A stretch of DNA of 64,000 nucleotides from Vreelandella subterranea (GTDB lineage Bacteria; Pseudomonadota; Gammaproteobacteria; Pseudomonadales; Halomonadaceae). The stretch is taken from positions 186,001 through 250,000 of the forward strand of contig NZ_FOGS01000001.1 in the NCBI RefSeq assembly GCF_900111305.1, read 5' to 3'. Position 1 is the stretch's first letter; each line of letters opens with the position of its first letter. Under the pieces are notes generated by a model. The model was not told the origin of the DNA. It saw only the letters and a list, made by a program, of their open reading frames with translations, and searched no databases. Shown here one piece after another: positions 18,249 through 28,347 of the stretch. The position numbers and the translations under genes are program-made.

Positions 18249-21200
18249 GCTGACGCTCTCCCTTGGGGTCGTAAAAGACGGGGCTGACGATTTCGGCGGC
18301 ATGGGTCTTGCCATCGACCATCGGCAAATAGACGATCTCGCCCATCCGCTGATGCCCGCCTTTGATCACCGCCAGTGCAAAGCCGCTTTCGAGTATCGGG
18401 CTGTAATAGCTGGACGTTACATGGCCCACCATCGGCATGGGGATGGCGTGATCAGGGTCAAACACGATCTGCGCGCCTTCTTCCAGCACAACCGAGGGGT
18501 CCTTGGGCATAAGCCCGACCATCTGCTTGCGATCCACGCGCCGCGTATCCGAACGGGTCAGGGCTCGCTTGCCGATCCACGGAAAAGGCTTGTCGTAGCC
18601 CACCGCCCACTGCATGCCGAGGTCTTCCGGCGTGACCGAGCCATCCGTCTCCTGTCCTGCAATGATCAGTCCCTTCTCGGCCCTGAGCACGTGCATGGTC
18701 TCGGTGCCGTAGGGAGTCAGATCGTATTTTTCACCGTGCGCGAACAGCGTCTTCCAGACATGCAGCGCATAGTTGGCCTGCACATTGATCTCGAAGGACA
18801 GCTCGCCCGTGAAGGAGATACGGAAGACCCGGGCGGGAACATCGGCCACCGTGCCTTCGCGCCAGTCCATGAATTTGAAGGTCTCGCGATCCAGGTCGAT
18901 ATCGGTGATCTCGGCAAGCAGCTTGCGCGCCTCAGGACCGGTGACCGTGATCGTCGCCCAATGGTCAGTCACCGAATTGAAATACACCTGCAAGTCGGGC
19001 CATTCGGTCTGGTGCCACAGCTCCAGCCACTCCATCACACCCGCTGCACCGCCGGTGGTAGTGGTCATCAGGAAGTGGTTCTCGCCCAGGCAGCTGGTGG
19101 TGCCATCATCCATCAGCATGCCGTCGTCCTTGCACATCAGGCCGTAACGGACCCGCCCAGGCGCCAGCTTGGCCCACTTGTTGGTGTAAACCCGCCCCAG
19201 GAACTCGCGGGCGTCCGGGCCCTGGATATCGATCTTGCCCAGCGTCGAGGCATCCAGAATGCCGACCCCCTGGCGGACCGCCAGGCACTCTCTGGCCACG
19301 GCGTCGTGCATCGATTCTGTCTTGCCATTGACGGTTCGTGGAAAGTACCAGGGGCGCTTCCACTGACCGACGTCTTCAAACTCGGCCCCTTGCTCCACAT
19401 GCCACTGGTGCATGGCGGTATAGCGCTCGGGGTCAAAGAGGTCACGGCAGTGACGGCCCACAATGGCGCCAAAGGTCACCGGCGTATAGTTGGGCCGGAA
19501 CACGGTGGTCCCTACCTCCGGGATCGTTTTACCCAGGCAGCGTGCCGCAATGGCCATGCCGTTGATATTGCCAAGCTTGCCCTGGTCGGTGCCAAAGCCC
19601 ATCGCGGTATAGCGCTTGACGTGCTCGATGGATTCAAATCCTTCCCGCGTCGCCAGCTCGATCGCTGCCGCCGTCACGTCGTTCTGCATATCCACGAACT
19701 GCTTGGGGCCGCGCAGGGTCGGTTTTTCATGGGGCACCTGGTACAGCGCGCAGGCGGCACCCTGCCGGTAGGTGTTGACCTGTGGCAGCTCGACAGGCGT
19801 TGCCGCAAAGCCCAGCGCCGATAGCGCCTCAGCCGCTGCAGAACAGCCATTTGCCAGGCCATCCGCGAGCTGATGAAAGCCCCGCACGCTGCCCGCGGCA
19901 TGCACGCCTTTGACCAGGCTGGGCACAAAACCGAGGATCTCGTCGTTCCAGGTTGGCCGTGCTCCGGTATGCGACGCCAGGTGAATCGCCGGGCTATAGC
20001 CGCCGGAGCTGGCGATGGTGTCGCAGGACAAGGTGTCTGAGGAGCCGGTCACCTTGAAGGTTTCCGCATCGATGGTGGCGACGCGGGCGCCGGTCACTCG
20101 GTCGCTGCCCTTGGCTTCCAGCACGGCGGCGCCTTCGATAATGCGCACACCGCGCACCCGGGCCTGTTCGACCAAGTCACCTTCAGGGGCCTTGCGGGCA
20201 TCGACAATGGCGACCACTTCACGGCCGGCATCGAGCCAGTCCAGGGCCGCGCGGTAGGCGTAATCGTTGGTGGTCGAAAGCACCAGCTTGTTGCCGGGTA
20301 CCACGCCATAACGACGAATGTAGGTGGACACCGCACCCGCGGTCATGTTGCCCGGCACATCGTTATTGCCATACACCAGAGGCCGCTCATGGGCACCTGT
20401 CGCCAGCAGCACTTGCCCGGCCCGCACGCGGTGCATGCGCGAACGGCTCGGCCGCTGCCCATCGGTGAGCGGCGCCGTCTCGCCAAGGTGCTCGGTGCGC
20501 CGCTCATGCAGCGTGACAAAGTGATGGTCGTGGTAACCATTCGCCGTGGTACGCGGCAGCAGGGTGACGTTCGCCATCTGGGCAAGCTCGCTCACGACGC
20601 CCTCGACCCAGTGGTGGGCCGGTTGGCCATCGAGCTGTTCGCGGCTATCGAGCAGCGAACCGCCCATTTCTTCCTGCTCATCGCACAGGATCACACGAGC
20701 ACCGCTTCGCGCCGCCGTCAGCGCCGCGGACAACCCTGCCGGACCGGCACCCACGACCAGCAGATCGCAATGCTGGTTGAGGTGATCGTAATGATCCGGA
20801 TCGCGCTCCATCGGGCTGCGGCCAAGCCCCGCTCCTTTACGGATGACCTTCTCGTAGGTCATCCACATGGAAGCAGGTGCCATAAAGGTCTTGTAGTAGA
20901 ACCCCGGCGGCATAAACTGTCCGCCAAGCTTGCCGACCAGGCTCATGACATCCCGCTGGACGTTCGGCCAACCGTTGGTACTGCGCGCCACCAGGCCATC
21001 AAAAAGGGCTTGTTGCGTGGCCCGCACGTTGGGCACCTGGGCGGCTTCGGTGCTGCCTAACTGCACCAGGGCATTGGGCTCTTCAGCCCCCGCTGCGACG
21101 ATCCCCCGGGGCCGTGAATACTTGAAACTGCGGTTGACGATGTTCACCCCGTTGGCGAGCAGCGCCGAGGCCAGGGTATCACCGGCATGGCCCTGGTATT

Positions 21201-21291
21201 GCTTGCCATTGAAGGTAAAGCTCAACGTTTGGGCGCGATCAATTCGCCCCCCTTCGCGAACACGATTCGGCTGTTTCAGCGACTGGCTCAT
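18241..21291 (-). CDS. soxA: Sarcosine oxidase alpha subunit
   Basis: 1016 residues, normal for the heterotetrameric enzyme. The N-terminus has a ferredoxin-like segment (residues about 20-100: FNGKQYQGHAGDTLASALLANG), then an NAD-binding Rossmann motif (LLVVGAGPAGLSAALTAARSG near 175), and the C-terminal 400 residues form a T-protein/aminomethyltransferase domain that binds THF (DASTLGKIDIQGPDA near 676). It channels the sarcosine methyl group to 5,10-methylene-THF. Gene order glyA-soxB-soxD-soxA-soxG is the classical one, with short overlaps. Confidence 0.97.
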   Translation of the reverse strand: MSQSLKQPNRVREGGRIDRAQTLSFTFNGKQYQGHAGDTLASALLANGVNIVNRSFKYSRPRGIVAAGAEEPNALVQLGSTEAAQVPNVRATQQALFDGLVARSTNGWPNVQRDVMSLVGKLGGQFMPPGFYYKTFMAPASMWMTYEKVIRKGAGLGRSPMERDPDHYDHLNQHCDLLVVGAGPAGLSAALTAARSGARVILCDEQEEMGGSLLDSREQLDGQPAHHWVEGVVSELAQMANVTLLPRTTANGYHDHHFVTLHERRTEHLGETAPLTDGQRPSRSRMHRVRAGQVLLATGAHERPLVYGNNDVPGNMTAGAVSTYIRRYGVVPGNKLVLSTTNDYAYRAALDWLDAGREVVAIVDARKAPEGDLVEQARVRGVRIIEGAAVLEAKGSDRVTGARVATIDAETFKVTGSSDTLSCDTIASSGGYSPAIHLASHTGARPTWNDEILGFVPSLVKGVHAAGSVRGFHQLADGLANGCSAAAEALSALGFAATPVELPQVNTYRQGAACALYQVPHEKPTLRGPKQFVDMQNDVTAAAIELATREGFESIEHVKRYTAMGFGTDQGKLGNINGMAIAARCLGKTIPEVGTTVFRPNYTPVTFGAIVGRHCRDLFDPERYTAMHQWHVEQGAEFEDVGQWKRPWYFPRTVNGKTESMHDAVARECLAVRQGVGILDASTLGKIDIQGPDAREFLGRVYTNKWAKLAPGRVRYGLMCKDDGMLMDDGTTSCLGENHFLMTTTTGGAAGVMEWLELWHQTEWPDLQVYFNSVTDHWATITVTGPEARKLLAEITDIDLDRETFKFMDWREGTVADVPARVFRISFTGELSFEINVQANYALHVWKTLFAHGEKYDLTPYGTETMHVLRAEKGLIIAGQETDGSVTPEDLGMQWAVGYDKPFPWIGKRALTRSDTRRVDRKQMVGLMPKDPSVVLEEGAQIVFDPDHAIPMPMVGHVTSSYYSPILESGFALAVIKGGHQRMGEIVYLPMVDGKTHAAEIVSPVFYDPKGERQHV

Positions 21292-21647
21292 ACGTGAACT
21301 CCTTCCTGGCGCGACGGCTCTTGTTGTGCGTCATTGAGCTGATCGGCGGGCTTGCCCTCGGGGTACTCCGCCGTAAAGCGCGGCTGCTCGCCCATGGGGT
21401 AGGTCTCAAGAATCTCGTAGGTCACCGTGTTACGCGTGACATTGAAGAACTTGCGACAGCCGATGGCGTGCACCCACATTTCATGGTGGATGCCGCGCGG
21501 GTTATCACGGAAAAACAGATAGTCGCCCCACTCTTCGTCGCTGCAGGCGTCGGGGTCTGCTGGCCGTGTGATATGAGCTTGGCCCTTGGGATGAAACTCC
21601 TCTTCTTCGCGGAGCTCTTCGCAATAAGGGCAGTAAATATGCAACAT
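21288..21647 (-). CDS. soxD: Sarcosine oxidase delta subunit
   Basis: 119 residues from the ATG at 21647 (MLHIYCPYCEE); the longer open frame upstream lies within soxB. Zinc ligands expected for delta subunits are all present: Cys6, Cys9, His60 and Cys64 (VHAIGCRKFF). Its stop overlaps the soxA start by four bases, and its start follows soxB by 14 bases. Confidence 0.95.
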   Translation of the reverse strand: MLHIYCPYCEELREEEEFHPKGQAHITRPADPDACSDEEWGDYLFFRDNPRGIHHEMWVHAIGCRKFFNVTRNTVTYEILETYPMGEQPRFTAEYPEGKPADQLNDAQQEPSRQEGVHV

Positions 21648-21661
21648 GGTACTGACTCCGT

Positions 21662-22912
21662 TTAGTGGGCCACGCCTGCGGCGCCGTGCTCGTCCACCAG
21701 CGCACCGGTGTGGAAGCGATTGATAGAGAACGGCGCCGCAATGGGATGCGCCTGGTTTTTTGCCAACGTCCAGGCGAACACATGGCCTGATCCCGGGGTA
21801 GCCTTGAAGCCGCCGGTGCCCCAGCCACAGTTGAAGTACAACCCCTTGACCGGTGTGGCGGAAAGGATCGGGCACGCATCCGGGCAGGTATCCACAATGC
21901 CGCCCCATTGGCGATTCATGCGCACCCGCGAAAAGATGGGGAACATCTCGATCACCGCCTGCAGCGTGTGCTCGACGGTCGGGTAGCTACCACGCTGCCC
22001 GTAACCGTTATAGCCGTCGATGCCCGCACCAATGACCAGGTCACCCTTGTCGGTCTGGCTGATATAGCCATGCACGTGGTTGGACATGACCACTGTGTCC
22101 AGCACCGGCTTGAGCGGTTCGGACACCAGGGCCTGCAAGGGGTGAGATTCCAGCGGCAGCCGGAAGCCTGCCATCTTGGCGAGTACGCCCGAATTGCCCG
22201 CGGCCACGCAGCCCACGGTTTTCGCTTCGATATCACCGCGATTGGTATGCACGCCATAGATACGGCCATCGCGAATCTTGAAGCCGGTTACCTCGGTGTT
22301 CTGCAGAATATCCACGCCCAGCGCGTCCGCCGCCCGGGCAAAGCCCCAGGCCACCGCGTCGTGGCGTGCCACGCCCGCCCTCGGCTGCCATGAGGCGCCC
22401 AGGATGGGGTAACGGGCATTTTTCGAGCAGTCCATCACCGGCACGATGGCCTGGATCTGCTCCGGCGTGAGTACCTCGCTGTCGATACCGTTCAGGCGGT
22501 TGGCGTTGACCCGGCGCTGCACATCGCGCATGTCCTGGAGCGTGTGGGCCAGGTTCATCACACCACGCTGGGAGAACATCACGTTGTAGTTGAGATCCTG
22601 TGATAGCCCTTCCCACAGTTTCATGGAGTGCTCGTAGAGCGCCGCCGACTCATCCCACAAATAATTGGAACGCACGATGGTGGTGTTACGCGCGGTATTA
22701 CCGCCACCCAGCCAACCTTTCTCGACCACGGCAACATTGGTAATGCCGTGCTCCTTGGCAAGGTAGTAGGCCGTGGCCAGGCCGTGGCCGCCACCGCCGA
22801 CGATCACCACGTCGTACTGCTTCTTGGGGGTGGGGTTACGCCACTGGCGTTCCCAGTTCTCATGATGGCTCAGCGCGTGCTTGGCCAGCCCGAATCCTGA
22901 ATAACGTTGCAT
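21662..22912 (-). CDS. soxB: Sarcosine oxidase beta subunit
   Basis: 416 residues of the DAO family. The N-terminal FAD motif is [20 protein letters not shown] (about residues 35-54), followed by [19 protein letters not shown]. The region [23 protein letters not shown] near 176-198 is where the covalent FMN His of this enzyme is found, and the C-terminus has [14 protein letters not shown]. Beta holds the catalytic FAD and oxidises sarcosine. The gene lies between glyA and soxD. Confidence 0.97.
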   Translation of the reverse strand: MQRYSGFGLAKHALSHHENWERQWRNPTPKKQYDVVIVGGGGHGLATAYYLAKEHGITNVAVVEKGWLGGGNTARNTTIVRSNYLWDESAALYEHSMKLWEGLSQDLNYNVMFSQRGVMNLAHTLQDMRDVQRRVNANRLNGIDSEVLTPEQIQAIVPVMDCSKNARYPILGASWQPRAGVARHDAVAWGFARAADALGVDILQNTEVTGFKIRDGRIYGVHTNRGDIEAKTVGCVAAGNSGVLAKMAGFRLPLESHPLQALVSEPLKPVLDTVVMSNHVHGYISQTDKGDLVIGAGIDGYNGYGQRGSYPTVEHTLQAVIEMFPIFSRVRMNRQWGGIVDTCPDACPILSATPVKGLYFNCGWGTGGFKATPGSGHVFAWTLAKNQAHPIAAPFSINRFHTGALVDEHGAAGVAH

Positions 22913-22937
22913 GGTTGTCTCCTGATTCGTAATGGCG

Positions 22938-24239
22938 TTACAGCGCCGTCTCGGCCGCTACTTGGGGTTCGCGGCTCTCGCCATAAACCGGATGGCGCTC
23001 GCACAGCGCGGCGACCTTGTCACGTACTTCGCTTTCCACGGCGTCTGTGTTGCCGCGCTCGGCCAGCACGTCGAGGATGTCGCAGATCCAGCCGGCCAGT
23101 TCCGCACACTCCGTTTCATCGAAGCCACGCGATGTCGCGGCGGGCGTGCCGATACGCAGCCCCGAGGTGACGAAGGGGCTTTCCGGGTCGTTGGGCACGG
23201 CGTTCTTATTGACGGTGATATGCGCCCGACCCAGGGCCGCATCCGCATCCTTGCCGGTGACGCCTTGCTTGATCAGCGACAGCAGGAAGAGGTGATCATC
23301 GGTACCGCCGGAGATCACATCAAAGCCGCGCTCCATGAACACATTCGCCATGGCACGGGCGTTGTTAATCACACGCTGCTGGTACTGCACAAAGTCCTGG
23401 CTCATCGCCTCCTTGAAGGCGACCGCTTTAGCGGCGATCACGTGCATCAACGGCCCACCCTGCTGGCCCGGGAAGACGGCGCCATTGAGCTTTTTGTACA
23501 GCGCGGCGTCGCCGTGATCGGAAAGAATCAGCCCGCCCCTCGGGCCGCGCAAGGTCTTGTGCGTGGTCGTGGTGACGACATGGGCGTAGGGAACCGGGCT
23601 CGGGTAGTGACCGGCGGCCACCAGACCCGCGACATGGGCCATGTCGACCATCAGCCAGGCACCGACTTCGTCGGCGATGGTGCGGAAACGACGCCAGTCG
23701 ACGACCCGCGAATACGCCGAGAAGCCGGCAATGATCATCTTCGGCTGGTGCTCACGTGCCAGACGCTCGACTTCTGCATAGTCGATTTCGCCGGTTTCCG
23801 GAATCAGGCCGTACTGCACGGCATGGTAATGCTTACCGGAAAAGTTGGGCGCGGCACCGTGGGTCAAGTGCCCCCCATGGGCCAGGCTCATGCCCAACAC
23901 CGTATCGCCGGGCTTGATGAGCGCCATGAAAACCGCCGCATTGGCCTGGGCGCCGGAGTGCGGCTGAACATTGGCATATTCAGCACCAAACAGGTCGCAG
24001 GCACGACTGATCGCCAGCTGTTCGACCACATCCACATGTTCGCAGCCACCGTAGTAGCGCTTCCCCGGATAGCCCTCGGCGTATTTATTGGTGAGCACCG
24101 TGCCCTGCGCCTCGATCACCGCCCGGCTGGCATAGTTCTCGGAAGCAATCAGTTCGATATGCGCTTCCTGACGCGCTACCTCATCAGCGATGGCCGCCGA
24201 AATCTGGGAATCGAAGTTGGCAAGTGTGGAAGGGTTCAT
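22938..24239 (-). CDS. glyA: Serine hydroxymethyltransferase
   Basis: 433 residues. The PLP Lys is Lys228 in [15 protein letters not shown], and the IASENYAS signature is at 31-38. It joins glycine with methylene-THF (both made by sarcosine oxidase) to give serine. As first gene of the glyA-soxBDAG operon it is probably the catabolic paralogue rather than the housekeeping one. The 232 bases upstream hold no gene and should contain the operon promoter. Confidence 0.96.
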   Translation of the reverse strand: MNPSTLANFDSQISAAIADEVARQEAHIELIASENYASRAVIEAQGTVLTNKYAEGYPGKRYYGGCEHVDVVEQLAISRACDLFGAEYANVQPHSGAQANAAVFMALIKPGDTVLGMSLAHGGHLTHGAAPNFSGKHYHAVQYGLIPETGEIDYAEVERLAREHQPKMIIAGFSAYSRVVDWRRFRTIADEVGAWLMVDMAHVAGLVAAGHYPSPVPYAHVVTTTTHKTLRGPRGGLILSDHGDAALYKKLNGAVFPGQQGGPLMHVIAAKAVAFKEAMSQDFVQYQQRVINNARAMANVFMERGFDVISGGTDDHLFLLSLIKQGVTGKDADAALGRAHITVNKNAVPNDPESPFVTSGLRIGTPAATSRGFDETECAELAGWICDILDVLAERGNTDAVESEVRDKVAALCERHPVYGESREPQVAAETAL

Positions 24240-24471
24240 AAAAGTCTCCTGTTGTTATCGGCAGCTGCGACATGGACGATCTGGTTGCTGAAGTGACAGC
24301 CGGTTGAGCCGGGTATGCCAGTGCGTTCGCTGACTACTATTAATACGCAAGGCTCGCTGAAATAAATTGAACAAATGCGACATATTTCATGAACGCCCGG
24401 CACGTAAAACAGCAACCCATTGTTCGACCGACGGTTTTAGGGGGCTTCCCAGGCGGCCTGAGAAAGCCACC

Positions 24472-25518
24472 TCAGACCGCCAGGCGGCCATCAATATGAA
24501 GAAAGAAAGGATCGACCTGATCATTGCCAGGCGAGCCAGCACGTTTGCGCATTTCCGACGGCGTCATATTGAAGGCGGTACGGAAATGGCGTGAGAAATG
24601 GGCCGTATCGGCGAAGCCGCAGCGCTCACCTATCTCGGTAATGCTTTTGCCGGTGTAATGCAGTAGCCAGGCGCCGTAGCGAAGGCGCAGATCCCGCGCG
24701 AATTTCTGGGGGCCAACGCCCAGAACGTCGCTGAAGCGACGCTCCAGGTTGCGGCGGGATGTCCCCACCCGCCCGGCCAGCTCATCCATCGAGATGATCT
24801 CCCCGAGGTGCTGCTCGAGCACTGCGATGGCACGGCGCACCAGCCGGTCGTCGACCTTGCCGAATACGACGGGTTGAGGTTGGGGATGGGCGCCTTTTCG
24901 GGCTTCATCAAGCAGCATGATGTTCAGGCTCTTCATCGCCCACGCCTTACCCAGATGCTTTTCTACCAGGTAGCCCGCCAGGTCCGCCGCGGCGGCTCCT
25001 CCGGCACAGGTGATCCTGTCGCCATCGTCGATGAACAAGCGATCCGCAACAGGCTCTGCACCAGGAAAACGATGGTGCATGTCGCGATGGTGATACCAGC
25101 TGATGCAGCAGCGACGCCCCGTCATCAAACCCGCTTGAATCAGGGCGAATACGCCCGTACACACGCCAATCAATGGCACATTCACCTTTGCCGCCTGACG
25201 CAGGTAAGCGAGGGCGGCGCTATCGGTGGCGTCCTGTTCCTCCTGGACGCCGCCGATCACCACGATGTAGTCAAACTCACCGGGGTCGCGAAACGCCTCA
25301 CAGGGTGAGATCGTCGCGCCACAACTGGAGAGTGCCGCCTGCCCACCACTGGTCATGAAATGCCAGTGGCAACGTAGCTGGCGGCTACGGTCGCCTTCGT
25401 CGGCGGCCAGGCGCAGGCAGTCGACGAAGGCGGCGAATGGAAAGAGCGTAAAGCGGTGCAAGAGCACAAACCCAATGGCCAGTGGCTTGTTCGGCAGCGT
25501 CGTCATCAGCGAATACAC
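24472..25518 (-). CDS. GlxA-family AraC transcriptional regulator (SouR-like candidate)
   Basis: 348 residues: an N-terminal DJ-1/glutamine-amidotransferase-like domain (about 12-200, with VPLIGVCTGVFALIQAGLM) and a C-terminal AraC DNA-binding domain with two helix-turn-helices (about 235-330: MDELAGRVGTSRRNLERRFS and ITEIGERCGFADTAHFSRHF). It begins 13 bases after gbcB, so it is probably co-transcribed with it. It is clearly different from the GbdR orthologue at 50460. Pseudomonas uses a second regulator of this type, SouR, for sarcosine genes; by position beside glyA-sox this protein is a candidate, but orthology is not shown. Confidence 0.82.
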   Translation of the reverse strand: MYSLMTTLPNKPLAIGFVLLHRFTLFPFAAFVDCLRLAADEGDRSRQLRCHWHFMTSGGQAALSSCGATISPCEAFRDPGEFDYIVVIGGVQEEQDATDSAALAYLRQAAKVNVPLIGVCTGVFALIQAGLMTGRRCCISWYHHRDMHHRFPGAEPVADRLFIDDGDRITCAGGAAAADLAGYLVEKHLGKAWAMKSLNIMLLDEARKGAHPQPQPVVFGKVDDRLVRRAIAVLEQHLGEIISMDELAGRVGTSRRNLERRFSDVLGVGPQKFARDLRLRYGAWLLHYTGKSITEIGERCGFADTAHFSRHFRTAFNMTPSEMRKRAGSPGNDQVDPFFLHIDGRLAV

Positions 25519-25531
25519 CTATCATGTGCCA

Positions 25532-26638
25532 CTAGAAATCCACGATTAAGTTGCCCTTCGGACGACTACAGCAAGACAGGATGTAGCCATCTTCAATATC
25601 CTCTTCGGTAATCCCCCCGTTATGCTCCATTTCCACTTCGCCCGACTTGATCGCGACCCGGCAAGTGCCGCAAATCCCCATACCGCAGGCCTTGGGAATA
25701 TGCAGGCCAAGCTTCGCCGCCGCCGAGTGAACCGTCTCTTCGGGCTGGATGCGGACACTTTTGCCCGTCGACGCAAACTCGATGCTGTGCAGTTCGCTGG
25801 TATCGACGTTTTCGGCTTCGACCTCGGCCTGCTCGGCCAGCTCGCGCACATCCTCACGAACGTCGAGCGGCGTGGCGCCAAACAACTCCTCGTGGTAGTG
25901 ATTCATGTCGAAGTTGTTGGCACGCAGGATGTTCTTGATGGCATTCATGTAAGGGGGTGGGCCGCAACAAAAGATCTCCCTTTCCATGAAGTCCGGCACC
26001 ATCAGCTCGAACAGCGGCTGGGTGAGATAGCCACGGTAGCCCGCCCAGGCCTCGCCGATATCCTCCTTGCTCTCGCAAATGATATGCAGCTTGAACTCAG
26101 GGATGCGCGAAAACATGTGCACCAGCTCGCGGTGATAAATCACATCGCGAGGGGCGCGGGCACTGTGCACGAATTCGACATCGACGCTGGCATTGGTATC
26201 GAAAAGCCAGCGGGTCATCGACATCAACGGGGTAATGCCAACGCCGCCCGACAGAAACAGCACCTTTTCAGCAGGGTAATCGATCGAGTTGAAATCGCCG
26301 ACCGGCCCATGCACGACCAGTTCGTCGCCGACCTTTAAATTGGCATGCAGCCAATTGGAGACCTTGCCCCCCGGAATCTGCTTGACGGTGATCGAAAAAC
26401 TGTAAGGGATGGAGGGGGAACTGGAGATCGTATAGGAGCGCATGACCGACTCATTGTCGATCTCGAGCTCCAGCGTCACGAACTGCCCCGGCTTGAAGAA
26501 GAACAGCACCGGCTGCTCGGCCATGAAGCAGAAGGTGCGTACATCCTGGGTTTCCTGGATCACCTTCACGCAACGTACCTGATGTCGGCCGTTGGTCCAG
26601 GTTTGGGTCGTGACCGGATTGAAGTAGTTAGTTGTCAT
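25532..26638 (-). CDS. gbcB: Glycine betaine monooxygenase reductase subunit
   Basis: About 368 residues from the ATG at 26638 (MTTNYFNPV). A ferredoxin-reductase module comes first: FAD-binding RSYTISSSPS near residue 75 and NAD-binding LSGGVGITPLMSM near 135. A C-terminal plant-type [2Fe-2S] domain follows with CGMGICGTC and SCCSRPKG cysteines. It passes NADH electrons to GbcA, which demethylates glycine betaine to dimethylglycine and formaldehyde. It diverges from gbcA across a 362-bp region. Confidence 0.95.
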   Translation of the reverse strand: MTTNYFNPVTTQTWTNGRHQVRCVKVIQETQDVRTFCFMAEQPVLFFFKPGQFVTLELEIDNESVMRSYTISSSPSIPYSFSITVKQIPGGKVSNWLHANLKVGDELVVHGPVGDFNSIDYPAEKVLFLSGGVGITPLMSMTRWLFDTNASVDVEFVHSARAPRDVIYHRELVHMFSRIPEFKLHIICESKEDIGEAWAGYRGYLTQPLFELMVPDFMEREIFCCGPPPYMNAIKNILRANNFDMNHYHEELFGATPLDVREDVRELAEQAEVEAENVDTSELHSIEFASTGKSVRIQPEETVHSAAAKLGLHIPKACGMGICGTCRVAIKSGEVEMEHNGGITEEDIEDGYILSCCSRPKGNLIVDF

Positions 26639-27000
26639 TTTCGCCTCTGCCTGACCAGCCTTCATCGCTATGCATCACTCAACCGCATTCTTCATGCGGC
26701 CAGTACCGTTGAGCTGCATTTTGGGGACGCGCCTGCCAACCGACTTACCTGACAGCGACGCGCGCTTACCTCGTGACACTCTTTATCGTCTGCAAATCGC
26801 TTTTTTAGTCGTCGCTACATCACCTGATGTCGCGGCTGGATAACCGGCAGGGAGGTGCCTGCCACACAATCTGTCACTCGATGCAGGTCGGGTATGAACA
26901 AAGCGCCAGGTTACGCGACAGAACAACAAGATTGAGCAATCTTGACTAACGGCCGACTCGCAGCCCTTGAGGGGGAGCAGTGGTTTACGAGGATACTGGT
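26639..27000. promoter_or_regulatory. Divergent gbcB/gbcA control region
   Basis: 362 bases without a convincing gene between two divergent catabolic genes. It contains an inverted repeat ACATCA-CC-TGATGT at 26817-26830 and the leader of gbcA. GbdR is the known activator of gbc genes in Pseudomonas, but no GbdR site is claimed here because the consensus could not be tested. Confidence 0.5.
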
Positions 27001-28287
27001 ATGGAAAAACATGTGCTGAATACAATGGAAGACCCACTTGCCGCGGCTCGTGAGTCAACGGTCGAGATGCTGCAGACAAGAAAGCGCACCTTTTCGCTTC
27101 CGCAGCCGTTTTATAACGACGCCCGCCTGTTCGCGCTTGATATGCAGGAAATTTTCGAGAAAGAGTGGCTGTTCGCCGGGATGACGTGCGAGATACCCAC
27201 CAAGGGTAACTTCATGACGCTGGACGTCGGTGATAATCCGATCGTCATCGTGCGCGGCGGTGAGGGCACGATTCATGCTTTCCACAATGTCTGCCGCCAC
27301 CGCGGGTCACGGCTTTGCACAAAGGACAAAGGCAAGGTGGCAAAACTGGTTTGCCCCTACCACCAGTGGACCTACGAGCTTGATGGACGCTTGCTGTTCG
27401 CCGGGAGCGATATGGGCAGCGACTTCAACCTTGATCAATTTGGCCTCAAGCCGGTCCATGTACGCACGGCGGGTGGCTTCATCTTTATCAACCTAAGCGA
27501 TGAACCGCCCGCCATGGACGAGTTCCTGGAAACGCTCGAGCATTATCTTGAGCCGTACCAGATGGACAACGTCAAGGTCGCCACGGAGTCGAGCATCGTC
27601 GAGCAAGCCAACTGGAAGCTGGTGATTGAAAACAACCGCGAATGCTACCACTGCAACGGCGCGCACCCTGAGCTGCTGAACTCGTTGCAGGAATTTGATG
27701 ACACCGACGACCCCCGCGCCACGCCCGCCTACAAGGCATTGGTGGCGCGCAAGCAGGCAGATTGGGATCGTGAGCAAGTCCCCTACCAACTGAAGCGCTT
27801 TGGCCAGCGTAACCGCATGACGCGAACCCCCATGCTGGATGGCATTGTCTCGATGACGATGGATGGCAAGCCCGGCTGCGACAAGTTGATGGGCCGCTTG
27901 CCCAACGCCGATATGGGGTCGCTGCGCATCCTGCATCTGCCCAATTCCTGGAACCATTTCATGGGTGACCACGCCATCGTTTTCCGCGTGCTGCCCCTTG
28001 GCCCCCAGAAAACCCTGGTGACCACCAAGTGGCTGGTGCACAAGGATGCCGCAGAAGGCGTCGACTACGACCCCGACCAGCTTCGCCGGGTGTGGGACGC
28101 GACCAACGACCAGGACCGTCAACTCGCCGAAGAAAACCAACGGGGCATCAACTCCAAGGCCTATCAGCCCGGCCCCTACTCCGAGACCTATGAGTTCGGG
28201 GTGATCGATTTTGTCGACTGGTATGCCACCCGGATGCTCGAAAACCTGGAATACGATACGCCTTCGCTGCAATTAGCCCAGGGGTGA
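27001..28287 (+). CDS. gbcA: Glycine betaine monooxygenase, Rieske oxygenase subunit
   Basis: About 428 residues. The Rieske [2Fe-2S] centre is given by CRHRGSRLC and CPYHQWTY (Cys-His and Cys-His pairs). The mononuclear iron region has ENNRECYHCNGAHPELL with the His pair typical of ring-hydroxylating oxygenases. It removes one methyl of glycine betaine as formaldehyde. The ATG at 27001 is preferred over a GTG at 26980: GAGG lies eight bases before it, and the length before the conserved DPLAAARE then resembles Pseudomonas GbcA. A terminator follows at 28318. Confidence 0.96.
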   Translation: MEKHVLNTMEDPLAAARESTVEMLQTRKRTFSLPQPFYNDARLFALDMQEIFEKEWLFAGMTCEIPTKGNFMTLDVGDNPIVIVRGGEGTIHAFHNVCRHRGSRLCTKDKGKVAKLVCPYHQWTYELDGRLLFAGSDMGSDFNLDQFGLKPVHVRTAGGFIFINLSDEPPAMDEFLETLEHYLEPYQMDNVKVATESSIVEQANWKLVIENNRECYHCNGAHPELLNSLQEFDDTDDPRATPAYKALVARKQADWDREQVPYQLKRFGQRNRMTRTPMLDGIVSMTMDGKPGCDKLMGRLPNADMGSLRILHLPNSWNHFMGDHAIVFRVLPLGPQKTLVTTKWLVHKDAAEGVDYDPDQLRRVWDATNDQDRQLAEENQRGINSKAYQPGPYSETYEFGVIDFVDWYATRMLENLEYDTPSLQLAQG

Positions 28288-28317
28288 GAGCATCAGATAG
28301 CCATCAAACTGTATTAA

Positions 28318-28340
28318 GGGGGCCTAGGTGCCCCCTTTTT
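28318..28340 (+). terminator. Terminator after gbcA
   Basis: GGGGGC (28318-28323) pairs with GCCCCC (28330-28335) around a 6-nt loop, followed by TTTTT. Confidence 0.88.
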
Positions 28341-28347
28341 CTTGTGC

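Noticed and set aside
18184-19824. 546-residue open frame antisense to soxA
   Set aside because: Shadow of the sarcosine oxidase alpha gene; no domain recognised.
22932-24296. 454-residue open frame antisense to glyA
   Set aside because: Exactly covers glyA on the other strand, with no RBS or domain.
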